Source of the DNA: Tychonema bourrellyi FEM_GT703
Lineage (GTDB): Bacteria; Cyanobacteriota; Cyanobacteriia; Cyanobacteriales; Microcoleaceae
Direction: 5' to 3'
DNA length: 39,897 nt
NCBI RefSeq assembly: GCF_002412335.2
Contig: NZ_NXIB02000012.1
Coordinates: forward strand, 1 to 39,897
Position 1 is the stretch's first letter. Each line of letters starts with the position of its first letter. The notes under the pieces are model-generated. The model ran no database searches. It worked only from the letters and a program-made list of their open reading frames with translations, and had not been told where the DNA came from. The position numbers and the translations under genes are program-made. Below are positions 22,893-31,730 of this stretch, piece by piece.

Positions 22893-25301
22893 ATGACATC
22901 TGTAGAGCTTGAAAAAAAAGCCATGACTGAAGAAGAGGTGGCAAAGTTATGGGAAGCGTTCAAAGTATTTGATGCGGACGGGAGCGGTGCTATTTCATCA
23001 GAAGAATTGGGTCAAGTGATGCGATCGCTAGGCCAGAGTCCTAACGAAACCGAGTTGCGCGACATGATCAAAGAAGTGGACGTAGACTTGTCGGGCAGTA
23101 TCGATTTTGAGGAATTCAAAATGCTGATGGTGTCCCAGCAAGGCGATCGCCAGAGTCGTCTCAAACTGTCATTTAGTGTATTTGATGAAGATGGCAGTGG
23201 TCAAATCACTAAAGACGAGATGCAGGGTGTGATGAGCCAGTTTGGGCTGACAGAGCAAGAGCTGGATGAGATCATCAAAGAGGTAGACCATGACGGCGAT
23301 GCCTCCATTGACTTTGAGGAATTCTGCAAACTGGTACCGGATGAGTCAGAGCTCACAACCGGATATCAAGACTCGCCCGTTCCGATTGTCAGTACACAGA
23401 CAACCGAGATTTCAGATAGTACAGCGGCGGCGATCGCCAGTACAGCAACTGCTATCAACGAGGCAGCTTCTGCCACTATTGAACCTAATCTACAAGAAGC
23501 AACCACCGATAGCGATCCAGAAATAGCGCGGCTAAAAGAACTACTCGCTCAACACCCACAAGCTGAGCAGAAGCGCGGTACCTCCCGCTTGCAGATGCAG
23601 ATTGGTTTGTTTCGTCTGATCCAGGGAGCAGCCTACCGCTGCTTCCGCGAGAGTTTTTCCGCCAACCACCAGACTCATCTGCGCGTGAGAAACTTGCCAT
23701 ACAGAATCGTTGATTTTGTGCAATTTGTCAGGATTTCGATCGCCCTTTATAAAGGATTAGGTATCGTAGAGTCTGCGTGTAACCCTGTACTGGATGCAGT
23801 AGTTAAATCGATCGAAGATGAATATGCCAGACTAGAGGCTCGGATCAAGAACTGGAAGGCGATCGAAAAAACTCCAGAAATGTTGGCCGAACAAAAAGCC
23901 ATGTTGGAAGCGCGGGGTAAATCTGCCAGCGCCAAGGAGAAGTTTGCCGCCGGAGTCGAGTTTGCAATCACCATCAAGAAGAAGAGTCTCAACTTGCGCG
24001 ACATCGCTGAGGGTGTGCTTGCCATCAACGAACTCAACCGACTGCGGAAAATGGAACTCAGTGAGGAAATGGCACCGCCACCAGCCCAATCCGAGGGAGA
24101 TCCCAAAGAGTACCTGAAGAAGTGGAACCGCGTCATCGTCTCGGATGCTTCAGAGAAAATCGATGGTGCGATGATGCCAGTGGCCTATTGGTATGAAGAC
24201 TTTACGCCGAAGTTGCTGGCTGCCTTTAGCGTCAGCACAGCAGCAGACATCCCCTTGAACACGGTGGCTGACGAAGCGGCTTTAAACCAGTGGTACGAAG
24301 CGACTAAAACGTCAGGGGAATTTGGGCGCTATGGGGCGGATGTTGTAGAAAGCTTTCCCAAATGCGCTCCTAAACAGAAGCTGATGCTCAAACAAGCATG
24401 GCGCTTGACGCACAACTACCTAAATGGGGTACAGAAACGACGCGAACGCATGGAGTTTGGGCGCGAGTCTGGCGAACTCTCGCAATATGTGTCGTTTATC
24501 GATGTGTATATCGATCGCAGTGAAATCAAGAATTCACAAATGCGCGTCAGCTTCCCTTACTATATTGGGCCTGCGGTGTGGCGTTTCTTCCACACTACGG
24601 CTGAAATCGTCTCTACCAAGACCCCCCAACAGCAAACAACTCTGGTGGCCATATTTAAGGACTTCTTCAAGCTGTTTGCCACTATGTATCCCTGCCCCTA
24701 CTGCCGCCACCACCTCAACGCCTATGTCGTGCAGAATAAGGAGGTGGAAATGTACCCTGTAGAGTACCTTGTGCTTGGGCGCGACCCGCGTCTGAATGAC
24801 TTTGAGGTATCAATGGAGGCCAAGCTTTCCACCGTAGTAGATGGCGATTCCCTGCGCTTATTTTTCTGGAAGTTGCACAATACTGTCTCTTCATCGATTG
24901 CGCGATCGGAGGAGTGGTATCACAAGGATGAGAAAGCATTCTACACCACTCGTTATTGGCCCAGCATTGACTCTGAGCTAGCACGAGCCAAAGCCCTCAA
25001 ACACATCAGCATTGCGACCGATCGAATGTATCGCCTCTACGGTATGCTCAAGCCATCGGCACGACTGACAGGGGTGAGAGCAACATTGCAAAAACTGTTG
25101 GATAAGCGGGATGAGGAAGGCATCAAGGAGGCCTGCTTAGTTGCCCAAGATTATATCAAGGAGTTGGAGGAGGCGATCGTCACCGGACAATTCCTACAAG
25201 AGACATATTACTTTGACCCTGATCTTGTCGATCGAGCTCCTGTCTTTAGTCCTGAAGAAGAGGAGTTTGCTCGCAGCGGTGTGTTCGTAGAGGTTGCTTA
25301 G
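22893..25301 (+). CDS. Calmodulin-like EF-hand protein fused to an Erv/ALR-like thiol oxidase domain
   Basis: An 802-residue protein. The first 150 residues are calmodulin-like, with four 12-residue EF loops starting near 27, 63, 98 and 132 ([48 protein letters not shown]); only the fourth lacks the Gly at loop position 6. A Thr/Ala-rich linker (about 155-210) and an unrecognised helical region follow. Residues about 550-680 look like an Erv1/ALR domain: W563 and H567 in WRFFHTT, the CPYC pair at 601-604 in [10 protein letters not shown], and FFWKLHNTV at 657-665 with the FAD-stacking HN. The second family disulphide (CX16C) is absent. No signal peptide is seen. Start: ATG at 22893 with GAGG 8 bases upstream. 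Confidence 0.85.
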   Translation: MTSVELEKKAMTEEEVAKLWEAFKVFDADGSGAISSEELGQVMRSLGQSPNETELRDMIKEVDVDLSGSIDFEEFKMLMVSQQGDRQSRLKLSFSVFDEDGSGQITKDEMQGVMSQFGLTEQELDEIIKEVDHDGDASIDFEEFCKLVPDESELTTGYQDSPVPIVSTQTTEISDSTAAAIASTATAINEAASATIEPNLQEATTDSDPEIARLKELLAQHPQAEQKRGTSRLQMQIGLFRLIQGAAYRCFRESFSANHQTHLRVRNLPYRIVDFVQFVRISIALYKGLGIVESACNPVLDAVVKSIEDEYARLEARIKNWKAIEKTPEMLAEQKAMLEARGKSASAKEKFAAGVEFAITIKKKSLNLRDIAEGVLAINELNRLRKMELSEEMAPPPAQSEGDPKEYLKKWNRVIVSDASEKIDGAMMPVAYWYEDFTPKLLAAFSVSTAADIPLNTVADEAALNQWYEATKTSGEFGRYGADVVESFPKCAPKQKLMLKQAWRLTHNYLNGVQKRRERMEFGRESGELSQYVSFIDVYIDRSEIKNSQMRVSFPYYIGPAVWRFFHTTAEIVSTKTPQQQTTLVAIFKDFFKLFATMYPCPYCRHHLNAYVVQNKEVEMYPVEYLVLGRDPRLNDFEVSMEAKLSTVVDGDSLRLFFWKLHNTVSSSIARSEEWYHKDEKAFYTTRYWPSIDSELARAKALKHISIATDRMYRLYGMLKPSARLTGVRATLQKLLDKRDEEGIKEACLVAQDYIKELEEAIVTGQFLQETYYFDPDLVDRAPVFSPEEEEFARSGVFVEVA

Positions 25302-25308
25302 ATATCAG

Positions 25309-25348
25309 TCGGTAAAAAGTTAAGTTTTTAAGCTTAACTTTTTACCGA
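25309..25348 (+). terminator. Long perfect hairpin after the calmodulin-Erv gene
   Basis: TCGGTAAAAAGTTAAG and CTTAACTTTTTACCGA form a 16-bp perfect stem around an 8-base loop, eight bases past the stop codon. The downstream T run is weak, so termination or transcript protection are both possible. Confidence 0.8.
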
Positions 25349-25378
25349 TTATAAAAAACTATAGGAATCCTAAATCAT

Positions 25379-25426
25379 TGTCTAGGAGTGAAGAGTAGAT
25401 TTTGAGCTTGAGGGTTGCGGTGTCAC
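25379..25426 (-). pseudogene. Remnant of the NACHT gene 3' region (short)
   Basis: GTCTAGGAGTGAAGAGTAGA and TTTTGAG...GGGTTGCGG match, with a few changes, 27265-27318 in the NACHT gene (codons for LKIYSLLLDW). It lies just upstream of the RHH/PIN pair and shares the following CTATGCCATAATTAAT with the next remnant. Confidence 0.75.
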
Positions 25427-25473
25427 TATGCCATAATTAATGAGAGCATATATTCAAAGGATTAATAAGGACT

Positions 25474-25701
25474 ATGGCAAGCATTACGATTCAAGTTGAT
25501 GAAGATATTAAGACGGCGTTTGAAGGGGCTACTTCTGAGACTCAGAAACAGTTGAGCTACATTGTTCAATTGTTTTTGAGAGGGAATTTACACAATAAAA
25601 GTTTAACTGAAGTTATGGCAGAAATTTCTGACAAAGCACAACAGCGAGGCTTAACGCCAGAGATTTTACAACAAATTTTAGCAGATGATAATGACGAATA
25701 G
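25474..25701 (+). CDS. Antitoxin-like protein paired with a PIN toxin
   Basis: A 75-residue protein beginning MASITIQVDEDIKTAFEGA, a strand-helix start of the ribbon-helix-helix kind, then a helix QKQLSYIVQLFLRGNL and an acidic C-terminal tail ending ILADDNDE. It directly precedes and overlaps a PIN-domain toxin of the COG1569 type by 11-17 bp, which supports an antitoxin role. The stretch from 25427 to 25473, with the box CTATGCCATAATTAAT, is the likely promoter region. Confidence 0.85.
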   Translation: MASITIQVDEDIKTAFEGATSETQKQLSYIVQLFLRGNLHNKSLTEVMAEISDKAQQRGLTPEILQQILADDNDE

Positions 25702-26101
25702 ATTTGTCGTAGATACGAAGGTTTTAATCAGTGCTTTACTGTTTAAGAATTCAGTCCCATTTCGGGCGATTGAATTAGCAGAAAAGCAAGGAATAATTTT
25801 ATATTCTGAAGCGACTTTAAATGAATTAGAGCAAGTTTTGAATCGGAAAAAGTTTAATAAGTATCTTTCTTTAGAAGACAGACAGGTATTTTTGCTTAAG
25901 TTTATCAGCGCGTCCGAGTTAGTCTCTATTACAGAAAAAATTGCCGTTTGTCGAGATGAAAAAGATCATAAGTTTTTAGAGTTGGCGGTTAGTGGTAATG
26001 CCAATGTAATTGTTACGGGTGATTTGGATTTATTGGTATTAAATCCTTTTCAAGCAGTAGAAATTATTACTCCAGATATTTTTATTGATAGGTTTAGTTA
26101 A
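25691..26101 (+). CDS. PIN-domain toxin (COG1569-type, VapC-like)
   Basis: A 136-residue PIN nuclease: RFVVDTKVLISALLF with the first catalytic Asp, LYSEATLNELEQVL with the acidic second site, and CRDEKDHKFLELAVSGNANVIVTGDLDLL with the last acids. Most relatives have DTN at the first motif; here it is DTK, an oddity that could weaken activity. Start: MTNRFVVD at 25691 fits the family better than the ATG at 25685. It overlaps the antitoxin gene. PIN toxins cleave specific RNAs; no target can be inferred here. Confidence 0.88.
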   Translation: MTNRFVVDTKVLISALLFKNSVPFRAIELAEKQGIILYSEATLNELEQVLNRKKFNKYLSLEDRQVFLLKFISASELVSITEKIAVCRDEKDHKFLELAVSGNANVIVTGDLDLLVLNPFQAVEIITPDIFIDRFS

Positions 26102-26146
26102 TTGTAAGTTGATTTAGCGGTAGTTGGGGTGGGTTGACTTTATAGG

Positions 26147-26400
26147 TTAGGTTTCTAAAACAGTGCGTTGTAGCCAATTAATAATAGTTTGAATCATGTG
26201 GGGCTCTTGGGGTGAGAAAGTGGGAATGGTGGGATGGGGTGAGTGGGTGATAACGCAAATTGTCGCGTCGAAGCGAGTGAGAGAATCGAGAAAAGTTTGG
26301 CTAAAACCTTGAGGTATCGCGTCTTCGTAGAAAATGAGGATGGGGTGTTTATCCCACTGTAGGAGTAAAGAGCAAATTTTGAGGTTGCGGATTGGGGTGA
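26147..26400 (-). pseudogene. Truncated copy of the NACHT gene C-terminus
   Basis: About 230 bp almost identical to the 3' end of the NACHT gene (27054-27300). On the minus strand it still reads in frame from RNLKICSLLLQW through HPILIFYEDAIPQGFSQTF, TICVITHSPHPTIP and NWLQRTVLET to a TAA at 26147-26149. There is no start or upstream part, so it is a tail-only remnant. It separates the two toxin-antitoxin pairs. Confidence 0.88.
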
Positions 26401-26456
26401 TGCTATGCCATAATTAATTAGAGAATAAAATGAACAGTTAAGCATAAAAACTGGTT

Positions 26457-26690
26457 ATGAATTTAACGACTGGCTTGCTAACCCGCATTACTCAAACTCC
26501 TGGTCAATGTGGTGGTCGTCCCTGTATTCGAGGGATGCGAATTAGAGTCACCGATATTTTAGAAATGTTGGCGGAAAATGTTAGCGTTACTGAAATTTTA
26601 GAAGATTTTCCTGATTTGGAATTAGCAGATATTCAAGCTTGTCTGCTGTTTGCCGCACGACGTACTGATTTTCCTAGACTAACAGCATGA
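26457..26690 (+). CDS. DUF433 antitoxin-like protein
   Basis: A 77-residue DUF433 protein: RITQTPGQCGGRPCIRGMRIRVTDILEMLAENVSVTEILEDFPDLELADIQACLLFAARRTD, with the GGRPCIRGMR signature followed by a helix-turn-helix-like part. DUF433 proteins usually precede a PIN-like DUF5615 toxin, as here, and bind DNA as antitoxins. The toxin start overlaps the stop by 4 bp. The upstream 26401-26456 has the same CTATGCCATAATTAAT box as the other pair. Confidence 0.92.
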   Translation: MNLTTGLLTRITQTPGQCGGRPCIRGMRIRVTDILEMLAENVSVTEILEDFPDLELADIQACLLFAARRTDFPRLTA

Positions 26691-26995
26691 AGATTTGGAT
26701 CGATGCTCAACTACCTCCCACACTGGCAAATTGGCTAACAGAAACCTTTGGTTTGGAAGCGAGTGCATTGCGAGATTTAGCGCTTAGGGATGCTCAAGAT
26801 ATCGAAATTTTTGAAGCAGCACGAGCCGAAAATGTTGCGATTATGACGAAAGACAGTGACTTCATCGACTTGGTATGTCGCTTAGGATCGCCGCCTCAAA
26901 TTTTGTGGCTAACTTGTGGCAATGTCACTAACCGCAACTTGCGACAATTGTTGACAGCTATTTTGCCTGATGCGTTAGAACAATTGCGGCAATGA
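26687..26995 (+). CDS. DUF5615 PIN-like toxin
   Basis: A 102-residue protein of the DUF5615/Mut7-C PIN-like group: MKIWIDAQLPPTLANWL with the first Asp, the SALRDLALRDAQDIEIFEAARAENVAIMTKDSDFIDLV core with the acidic active site, and the C-terminal LWLTCGNVTNRNLRQLL. ATG overlaps the antitoxin TGA (ATGA). It is the second PIN-type pair in 1.5 kb. By family knowledge it is probably a ribonuclease. No damage is seen. Confidence 0.92.
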   Translation: MKIWIDAQLPPTLANWLTETFGLEASALRDLALRDAQDIEIFEAARAENVAIMTKDSDFIDLVCRLGSPPQILWLTCGNVTNRNLRQLLTAILPDALEQLRQ

Positions 26996-27053
26996 GAAAT
27001 GATTGTAGAAATTACTAACACTCCTTAAATAACATATCGACTAACCTATTCTT

Positions 27054-30000
27054 TTAACTTTCTAAAACAGTCCGTTGTAGCCAAGTTATAATAGATTGAA
27101 TCAGGTGGGGCTCTTGGGGTGAGAAAGTGGGAATGGTGGGATGGGGTGAGTCGGTGATAACGCAAATTGTAGCATCGAAGCGAGTGAGAGAATCGAGAAA
27201 AGTTGGGCTAAAACCTTGGGGTATCGCGTCTTCGTAGAAAATGAGGATGGGGTGTTTTTCCCAGTCTAGGAGTAAAGAGTAGATTTTGAGTTCCGTGAGG
27301 GTGCGGGGTGTGCCTTCTGTGGATTTGGGGCAGTGATGTTTTTTGACGAGTTGCAGGTAGATGTCGGTGGCGGGGTTATCGCGGTTATCGAATTTGCTGC
27401 CGTCGATGCAGAGGAGTTGGAGGGTTTGGTGGAGGTTGGTTTCGGTGAGTTGGGTTTTTAGGAGTTGGGGGAGTTGCGCGAGGTTGAGGATTTGGACGAG
27501 GGGGGAGGTTTGGGTTTCGGTTAAACCGTGCCATGCTTGATGAAATTGGGGATAAGGTAGGTTAGCGGCACAGCCCCAAACGACTTTGTAGCATTTATAG
27601 AATCGCCTAAAGTTGTTGTCGTAAACTTCATCGCTGAGGCAGTCTTTTAAAGCACTGACTACGCCCAACATTTGCTGAGGTTTTGTTAAGATTTGCCCTA
27701 AGCTATCTGCCGCCTGCCCCCGAATATCTTCATCCTGAGTAGTGCCGATTAATTCCACCAAAGCAGCGATGGCCACTGGATCATCTTTGCCGATTTTCCC
27801 TAAGCTATATGCAGCATCCCTCCGAGTATATTTATTCTGAGTAGTGGCGATTAATTCCACCAAAGCAGCGATGGCCACTGGATTGTCTTTGGCGATTTGC
27901 CCTAAGCTAGATGCCGCGTGCCTCCGAGTATTTTCATCCTGAGTAGTGCCGATTAATTCTACCAAACCAGTGATGGCTACTGGGTTATCTTTGCCGATTT
28001 GCACTAAGCTAGATACCGCCATATCCCAAGTAAATTCATCCTGAGTAGTGCCGATTAATTCCACCAAAGCAGTGATAGCCACTGGATTATCTTTGCCGAT
28101 TTGTCCTAAGCTATATGCCGCCCTTCCCTGAGTAGCTTCATCCTGAGTAGTGCCGATTAATTCCACTAAAGCAGTGATAGCCACTGGATTATCTTTGTCG
28201 ATTTGCCCTAAGCTATCTGCCGCCCACCGCAAAATATCTTCATCCTGAGTAGTACCGATTAATTCTACCAAAGCAGTGATGGCCACTGGGTTATCTTTGC
28301 CGATTTGTCCTAAGCTATATGCCGCACTTACCTGAGTATGTTTATTCTGAGTAGTGCGGATTAATTCCACCAAAGCAGTGATAGCCACTGGATTATCTTT
28401 GTCGATTTTCACTAAGCTATATGCCGCCCACTGCAAAATATCTTCATCCTGAGTAGTGCCGATTAATTCCACCAAAGCAGTGATGACCACTGGATTATCT
28501 TTGCCGATTCTCTCTACGCTATATACAGCATCCGATCGAATATTTTCATGCTGAGTAGTGCAGACTAATTCCACCAAAGCGTTGATAGCCACTGGATTAT
28601 CTTTGTCGATTTTCCCTAAGCTCTCTGCCACCTCCCTCCGAGTATCTTCATCCTGAGTAGTGGCGATTAATTCCACTAAAGCAGTGATAGCCACTGGATT
28701 ATATTTGTCGATTTCCCCTAAGCTATATGCCGCCCACCGCAAAATATCTTCATCCTGAGTAGTGCCGATTAATTCTACCAAACCAGTGATGGCTACTGGG
28801 TTATCTTTGCCGATTTGCACTAAGCTAGATGCCGCCTCCCTCTGAGTATATTTATTCTGAGTAGTACGGATTAATTCCACCAAAGCAGTGATAGCCACTA
28901 GATTATCTTTGCCGATTTCCCCTAAACTCTCTGCCGCCCACCTCCGAGTATCTTCATCTGGACAATGTTTAAGTATTGCAGTGAGTTCTGTAATAGCGAG
29001 TGGTCGAATCGTTTCTGGTATCGCCTTTTTCGCCCCTTCTTTATTCGGATCGATAAAATTTTGCCATTTCTGTTTCTCAATATTAAAATAACCAAACCCA
29101 AATTTTACCACTTGCCTAACAATATCTAAAGCCAGGAAACAAGCCTTAAATTCATTAATTCCTGCTGCTGCTAGAAAATAGGCTTGATCTCCATAAAAAT
29201 CTCTTACTCCATATTCAAACTCAACTAACGATCGAATAAACTCCTCTTTCTTATGACTTGCAATATCTCGCCCCAACCACAACAAAATCACCTGCTTCCA
29301 CTGCGACTCAAAAATCCGATATTCCTTCCCATCAACCGGAAAATTAACATGATTTCGAGGTAAAAAATAATCCCAATCATCCACCGCCAACGCTGCAAAA
29401 TACTCCTGAAACGAGGCATGATAAAATACGCAAATCGCCTCTGGAAACCGTTCCACCCGATTCAACCACCCTAACCTCATCACCGCCTGAAAAATCGGGC
29501 GACTGCCCAAAACCTTCACCACCCAACTTTCCGGCAACCGTAACCGCGAAACCTCATCTTTCTGTTCCATCGCCGCCAACGCCAACCGCGCCAAGGCTTT
29601 ATCAATTGCCTCCCGTTGGTCTAAAATCTCCTCATCCTCCTTCCAGTCATACACCCAATCCACAAACTGCCCATATAACCCCGCCTGCGTTTCCGGCAAA
29701 CCGCCGCCAGTCTGCCAAATTTGACACAACATCCACAACCGCAAGGGATTCTGAATCAACTCCTTGAGACGGGAATTTTGCGACTGTGCTAACGCCGCCT
29801 CTAAACTCTCCCCCGTCGCAGCATCCCCCATCCCCGCAAACCAACGGCGAATATAGTCCGTCACCTGTTCGGGGTTAAACTCCAAATTGCGAAACACATC
29901 AAACCCCGAAAAGGCATTCTTATCCGCTTCCCAGACATTCACCCGACAAGTCACCACCACCCGCGCCGCCTGCACCCATCCCCCCAACAGTGCGGAAACA

Positions 30001-31067
30001 TGGCGCGTTTCTACCTTAGATGTCATTTCATCCAACCCATCCAACAATAACCAAATCCGTTCTTTCTGTTGGGTGAGTTCGTCAATATTGAGGCTTTTAC
30101 CTGTTTGTTTGAGCCAGATTTCTTCGATATATTGGGTAATTGTTGGTTGGGTTAAATCTGCCAAAGATATCCAAATCGGCAACCCCAAATCTTGCTCTAA
30201 AATCCAATCAGCAATTTTCTGTAACCGCGTGGTTTTCCCCGAACCCGGTTCGCCAATAATTGCTATTTTTCGCCCTTGACTTTCGCTTTTCCCTTGTCGC
30301 AATACATCCTCAAAAAAGCGTTCTTCAGTAATAGGAATGAGTTTTTCTTCTTCCTTTTCTTCCTGCTGATTTTTTGAGGGAGGTTTGGGCGGTTTGCGTT
30401 CAACAATCGCTAAAGGAACATAAATTTCATCTAGTTGCAATTCTGCCCCGTGACGCTGAAACTCTTTTGTCGTGAATTTTTTTTGTTCTGCGAGGTTTTG
30501 ACGACAAATTTCTTGCCAGTTTAGGGGTTGATCTTTCGATATAAATGTTGTTTCACGGGTTGTCTCTACCGTGACAGAGCCAATTTTAATTTTCCATTGC
30601 TCGTCAATTACTTTTAAATTATCTTCTTTTCTAGCCGTTTGATGTTTCAGCTTCAGGGAAAATTTCCAAAAGCCTTGAGTTTTTGCACTGGGTTTAGGAT
30701 CGAGTATATCTAAATCTTTTAGACAGTCCAGAATATCTTGAATTGCATTAGCTTTTCTCTGAGCATTATCTACTTTCTCTTCATCTTTGGGTTGAGAGAG
30801 TTCTAACGCTTCTCCCAAACATTCTACTAATGTCCATAAATCTTCTTTAGTTATCCCTTTCTCAACGGTTTGGGTTCTGTTTTTGCGTTTTTCTTGAACT
30901 TTCCCCGATACCAGCAACTCATCTTCCTTCACCCATTCCACGTTGAATGTAGCTTTCAGCTTATCCCCTGGAACGGCAATTTCCCCATCCGCGAGGGCGA
31001 GTAACGCCTCAACCAGTTTTAAGACGTTATTTTTTGTGGTTGCGTTTTTCCCGTATTTTCGTGCCAT
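27054..31067 (-). CDS. NACHT NTPase with 13 near-identical HEAT-like repeats (STAND, NLR-like)
   Basis: A 1337-residue protein. Residues 1-240 form an N-terminal domain shared with other cyanobacterial NACHT proteins (KYGKNATTKNNVLKLVEALLA at the start), of unknown activity. The NACHT ATPase follows, with Walker A GEPGSGKT (272-279), Walker B LLLDGLDE (339-346) and the downstream winged-helix part ending FYHASFQEYFAALAVDD. Thirteen 34-residue repeats come next (27678-29003), then a C-terminal alpha/beta region (HPILIFYEDAIPQGF...TICVITDSPHP). Start: MARKYGK at 31067 is preferred; ATG at 31091 or TTG at 31115 are possible. Such proteins are typically anti-phage sensors. Its 3' end is partly duplicated twice downstream. 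Confidence 0.9.
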   Translation of the reverse strand: MARKYGKNATTKNNVLKLVEALLALADGEIAVPGDKLKATFNVEWVKEDELLVSGKVQEKRKNRTQTVEKGITKEDLWTLVECLGEALELSQPKDEEKVDNAQRKANAIQDILDCLKDLDILDPKPSAKTQGFWKFSLKLKHQTARKEDNLKVIDEQWKIKIGSVTVETTRETTFISKDQPLNWQEICRQNLAEQKKFTTKEFQRHGAELQLDEIYVPLAIVERKPPKPPSKNQQEEKEEEKLIPITEERFFEDVLRQGKSESQGRKIAIIGEPGSGKTTRLQKIADWILEQDLGLPIWISLADLTQPTITQYIEEIWLKQTGKSLNIDELTQQKERIWLLLDGLDEMTSKVETRHVSALLGGWVQAARVVVTCRVNVWEADKNAFSGFDVFRNLEFNPEQVTDYIRRWFAGMGDAATGESLEAALAQSQNSRLKELIQNPLRLWMLCQIWQTGGGLPETQAGLYGQFVDWVYDWKEDEEILDQREAIDKALARLALAAMEQKDEVSRLRLPESWVVKVLGSRPIFQAVMRLGWLNRVERFPEAICVFYHASFQEYFAALAVDDWDYFLPRNHVNFPVDGKEYRIFESQWKQVILLWLGRDIASHKKEEFIRSLVEFEYGVRDFYGDQAYFLAAAGINEFKACFLALDIVRQVVKFGFGYFNIEKQKWQNFIDPNKEGAKKAIPETIRPLAITELTAILKHCPDEDTRRWAAESLGEIGKDNLVAITALVELIRTTQNKYTQREAASSLVQIGKDNPVAITGLVELIGTTQDEDILRWAAYSLGEIDKYNPVAITALVELIATTQDEDTRREVAESLGKIDKDNPVAINALVELVCTTQHENIRSDAVYSVERIGKDNPVVITALVELIGTTQDEDILQWAAYSLVKIDKDNPVAITALVELIRTTQNKHTQVSAAYSLGQIGKDNPVAITALVELIGTTQDEDILRWAADSLGQIDKDNPVAITALVELIGTTQDEATQGRAAYSLGQIGKDNPVAITALVELIGTTQDEFTWDMAVSSLVQIGKDNPVAITGLVELIGTTQDENTRRHAASSLGQIAKDNPVAIAALVELIATTQNKYTRRDAAYSLGKIGKDDPVAIAALVELIGTTQDEDIRGQAADSLGQILTKPQQMLGVVSALKDCLSDEVYDNNFRRFYKCYKVVWGCAANLPYPQFHQAWHGLTETQTSPLVQILNLAQLPQLLKTQLTETNLHQTLQLLCIDGSKFDNRDNPATDIYLQLVKKHHCPKSTEGTPRTLTELKIYSLLLDWEKHPILIFYEDAIPQGFSPTFLDSLTRFDATICVITDSPHPTIPTFSPQEPHLIQSIITWLQRTVLES
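27678..29003 (-). repeat. Thirteen tandem 102-bp coding repeats in the NACHT gene
   Basis: Each unit encodes 34 residues on the pattern PVAITALVELIGTTQ, then DEDILRWAADSLGQIDKDN. The first 15 residues are nearly constant. Differences concentrate at unit positions 18, 20, 21, 22 and 25 in the second helix, where almost every repeat has a different residue. The DNA is also highly similar between units, implying recent amplification or conversion. Confidence 0.92.
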
Positions 31068-31239
31068 TGCAATATTTTGAGTAAAAATCATGGTCGCTTG
31101 GGCAAATTTGCTCAAACGAGTTGGTTGCCCAAACGGTTAAAGCCAATTATACCAAAGGTTTGAGAATTTTCTGAGTCGGTTTGACGGGGCAAAAACCCAA
31201 AGAAACAATTACCTCAAGAGCAAAAAAACGAGGTAAATT

Positions 31240-31644
31240 ATGGATACTCAACATAAACTCCAACAACATAACTCAACTGAAGCAGTACAGACGGTTTCAT
31301 TATACCGTTTTGAGGAGCCTCAGAAGTGGCCCCGTAGTTTGACTATGCAAATCCCCATCATCTTCGATGGGCGCTTCAAAGATTCGCTTGCTAATGTTAG
31401 TCAAGCCATTAAGCTTATGTCCAAGTATTTTGGGGGTAGCCGCATCTGGTTTGAATTAGGGACTTATATCGATCAAAAGGGACATTTAGCCTTCGATCTC
31501 AATGTCTGGGTAAAGTCTCAAATGGATGAGGAAAAATTTAGCTATTACTGTCCTAAAGTGCGTGACTTGGCTTGCCAAATCCGAGACAAGCTGCGTCAAG
31601 AGGCGATTGTTTTAGAAACCGATGGCGATATGGAATGCCTCTAA
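31240..31644 (+). CDS. Protein of unknown function divergent from the NACHT gene
   Basis: A 134-residue soluble protein. Visible segments are VQTVSLYRFEEPQKWPRSLTMQIPIIFDGRF, SQAIKLMSKYFGGSRIWFELGTYIDQKGHLAFDLNVWVKSQM, and a C-terminal helix CPKVRDLACQIRDKLRQEAIVLETDGDMECL. I do not recognise a family. A good ribosome binding site (GAGGT, 6 bases before ATG) supports it. It is transcribed away from the NACHT gene from a shared 170-bp upstream region, so it may be co-regulated, but this is context only. Confidence 0.75.
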   Translation: MDTQHKLQQHNSTEAVQTVSLYRFEEPQKWPRSLTMQIPIIFDGRFKDSLANVSQAIKLMSKYFGGSRIWFELGTYIDQKGHLAFDLNVWVKSQMDEEKFSYYCPKVRDLACQIRDKLRQEAIVLETDGDMECL

Positions 31645-31730
31645 TTTTCCTTGGGTAAAACGGGCGATCGCTCTCACCTTTTTTATTACTAAAAAGCGCG
31701 ATCGCCTCCCGTTGCTCTAAACTCTCCTCG

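Noticed and set aside
26194..26445. An 83-residue minus-strand gene
   Set aside because: It is the wrong frame of the NACHT tail remnant; the homologous frame runs 26147-26400.
27678..29003. Assembly artefact or non-coding satellite
   Set aside because: The 102-bp units keep an open frame throughout the NACHT gene with substitutions confined to certain codons, so they are real coding repeats.
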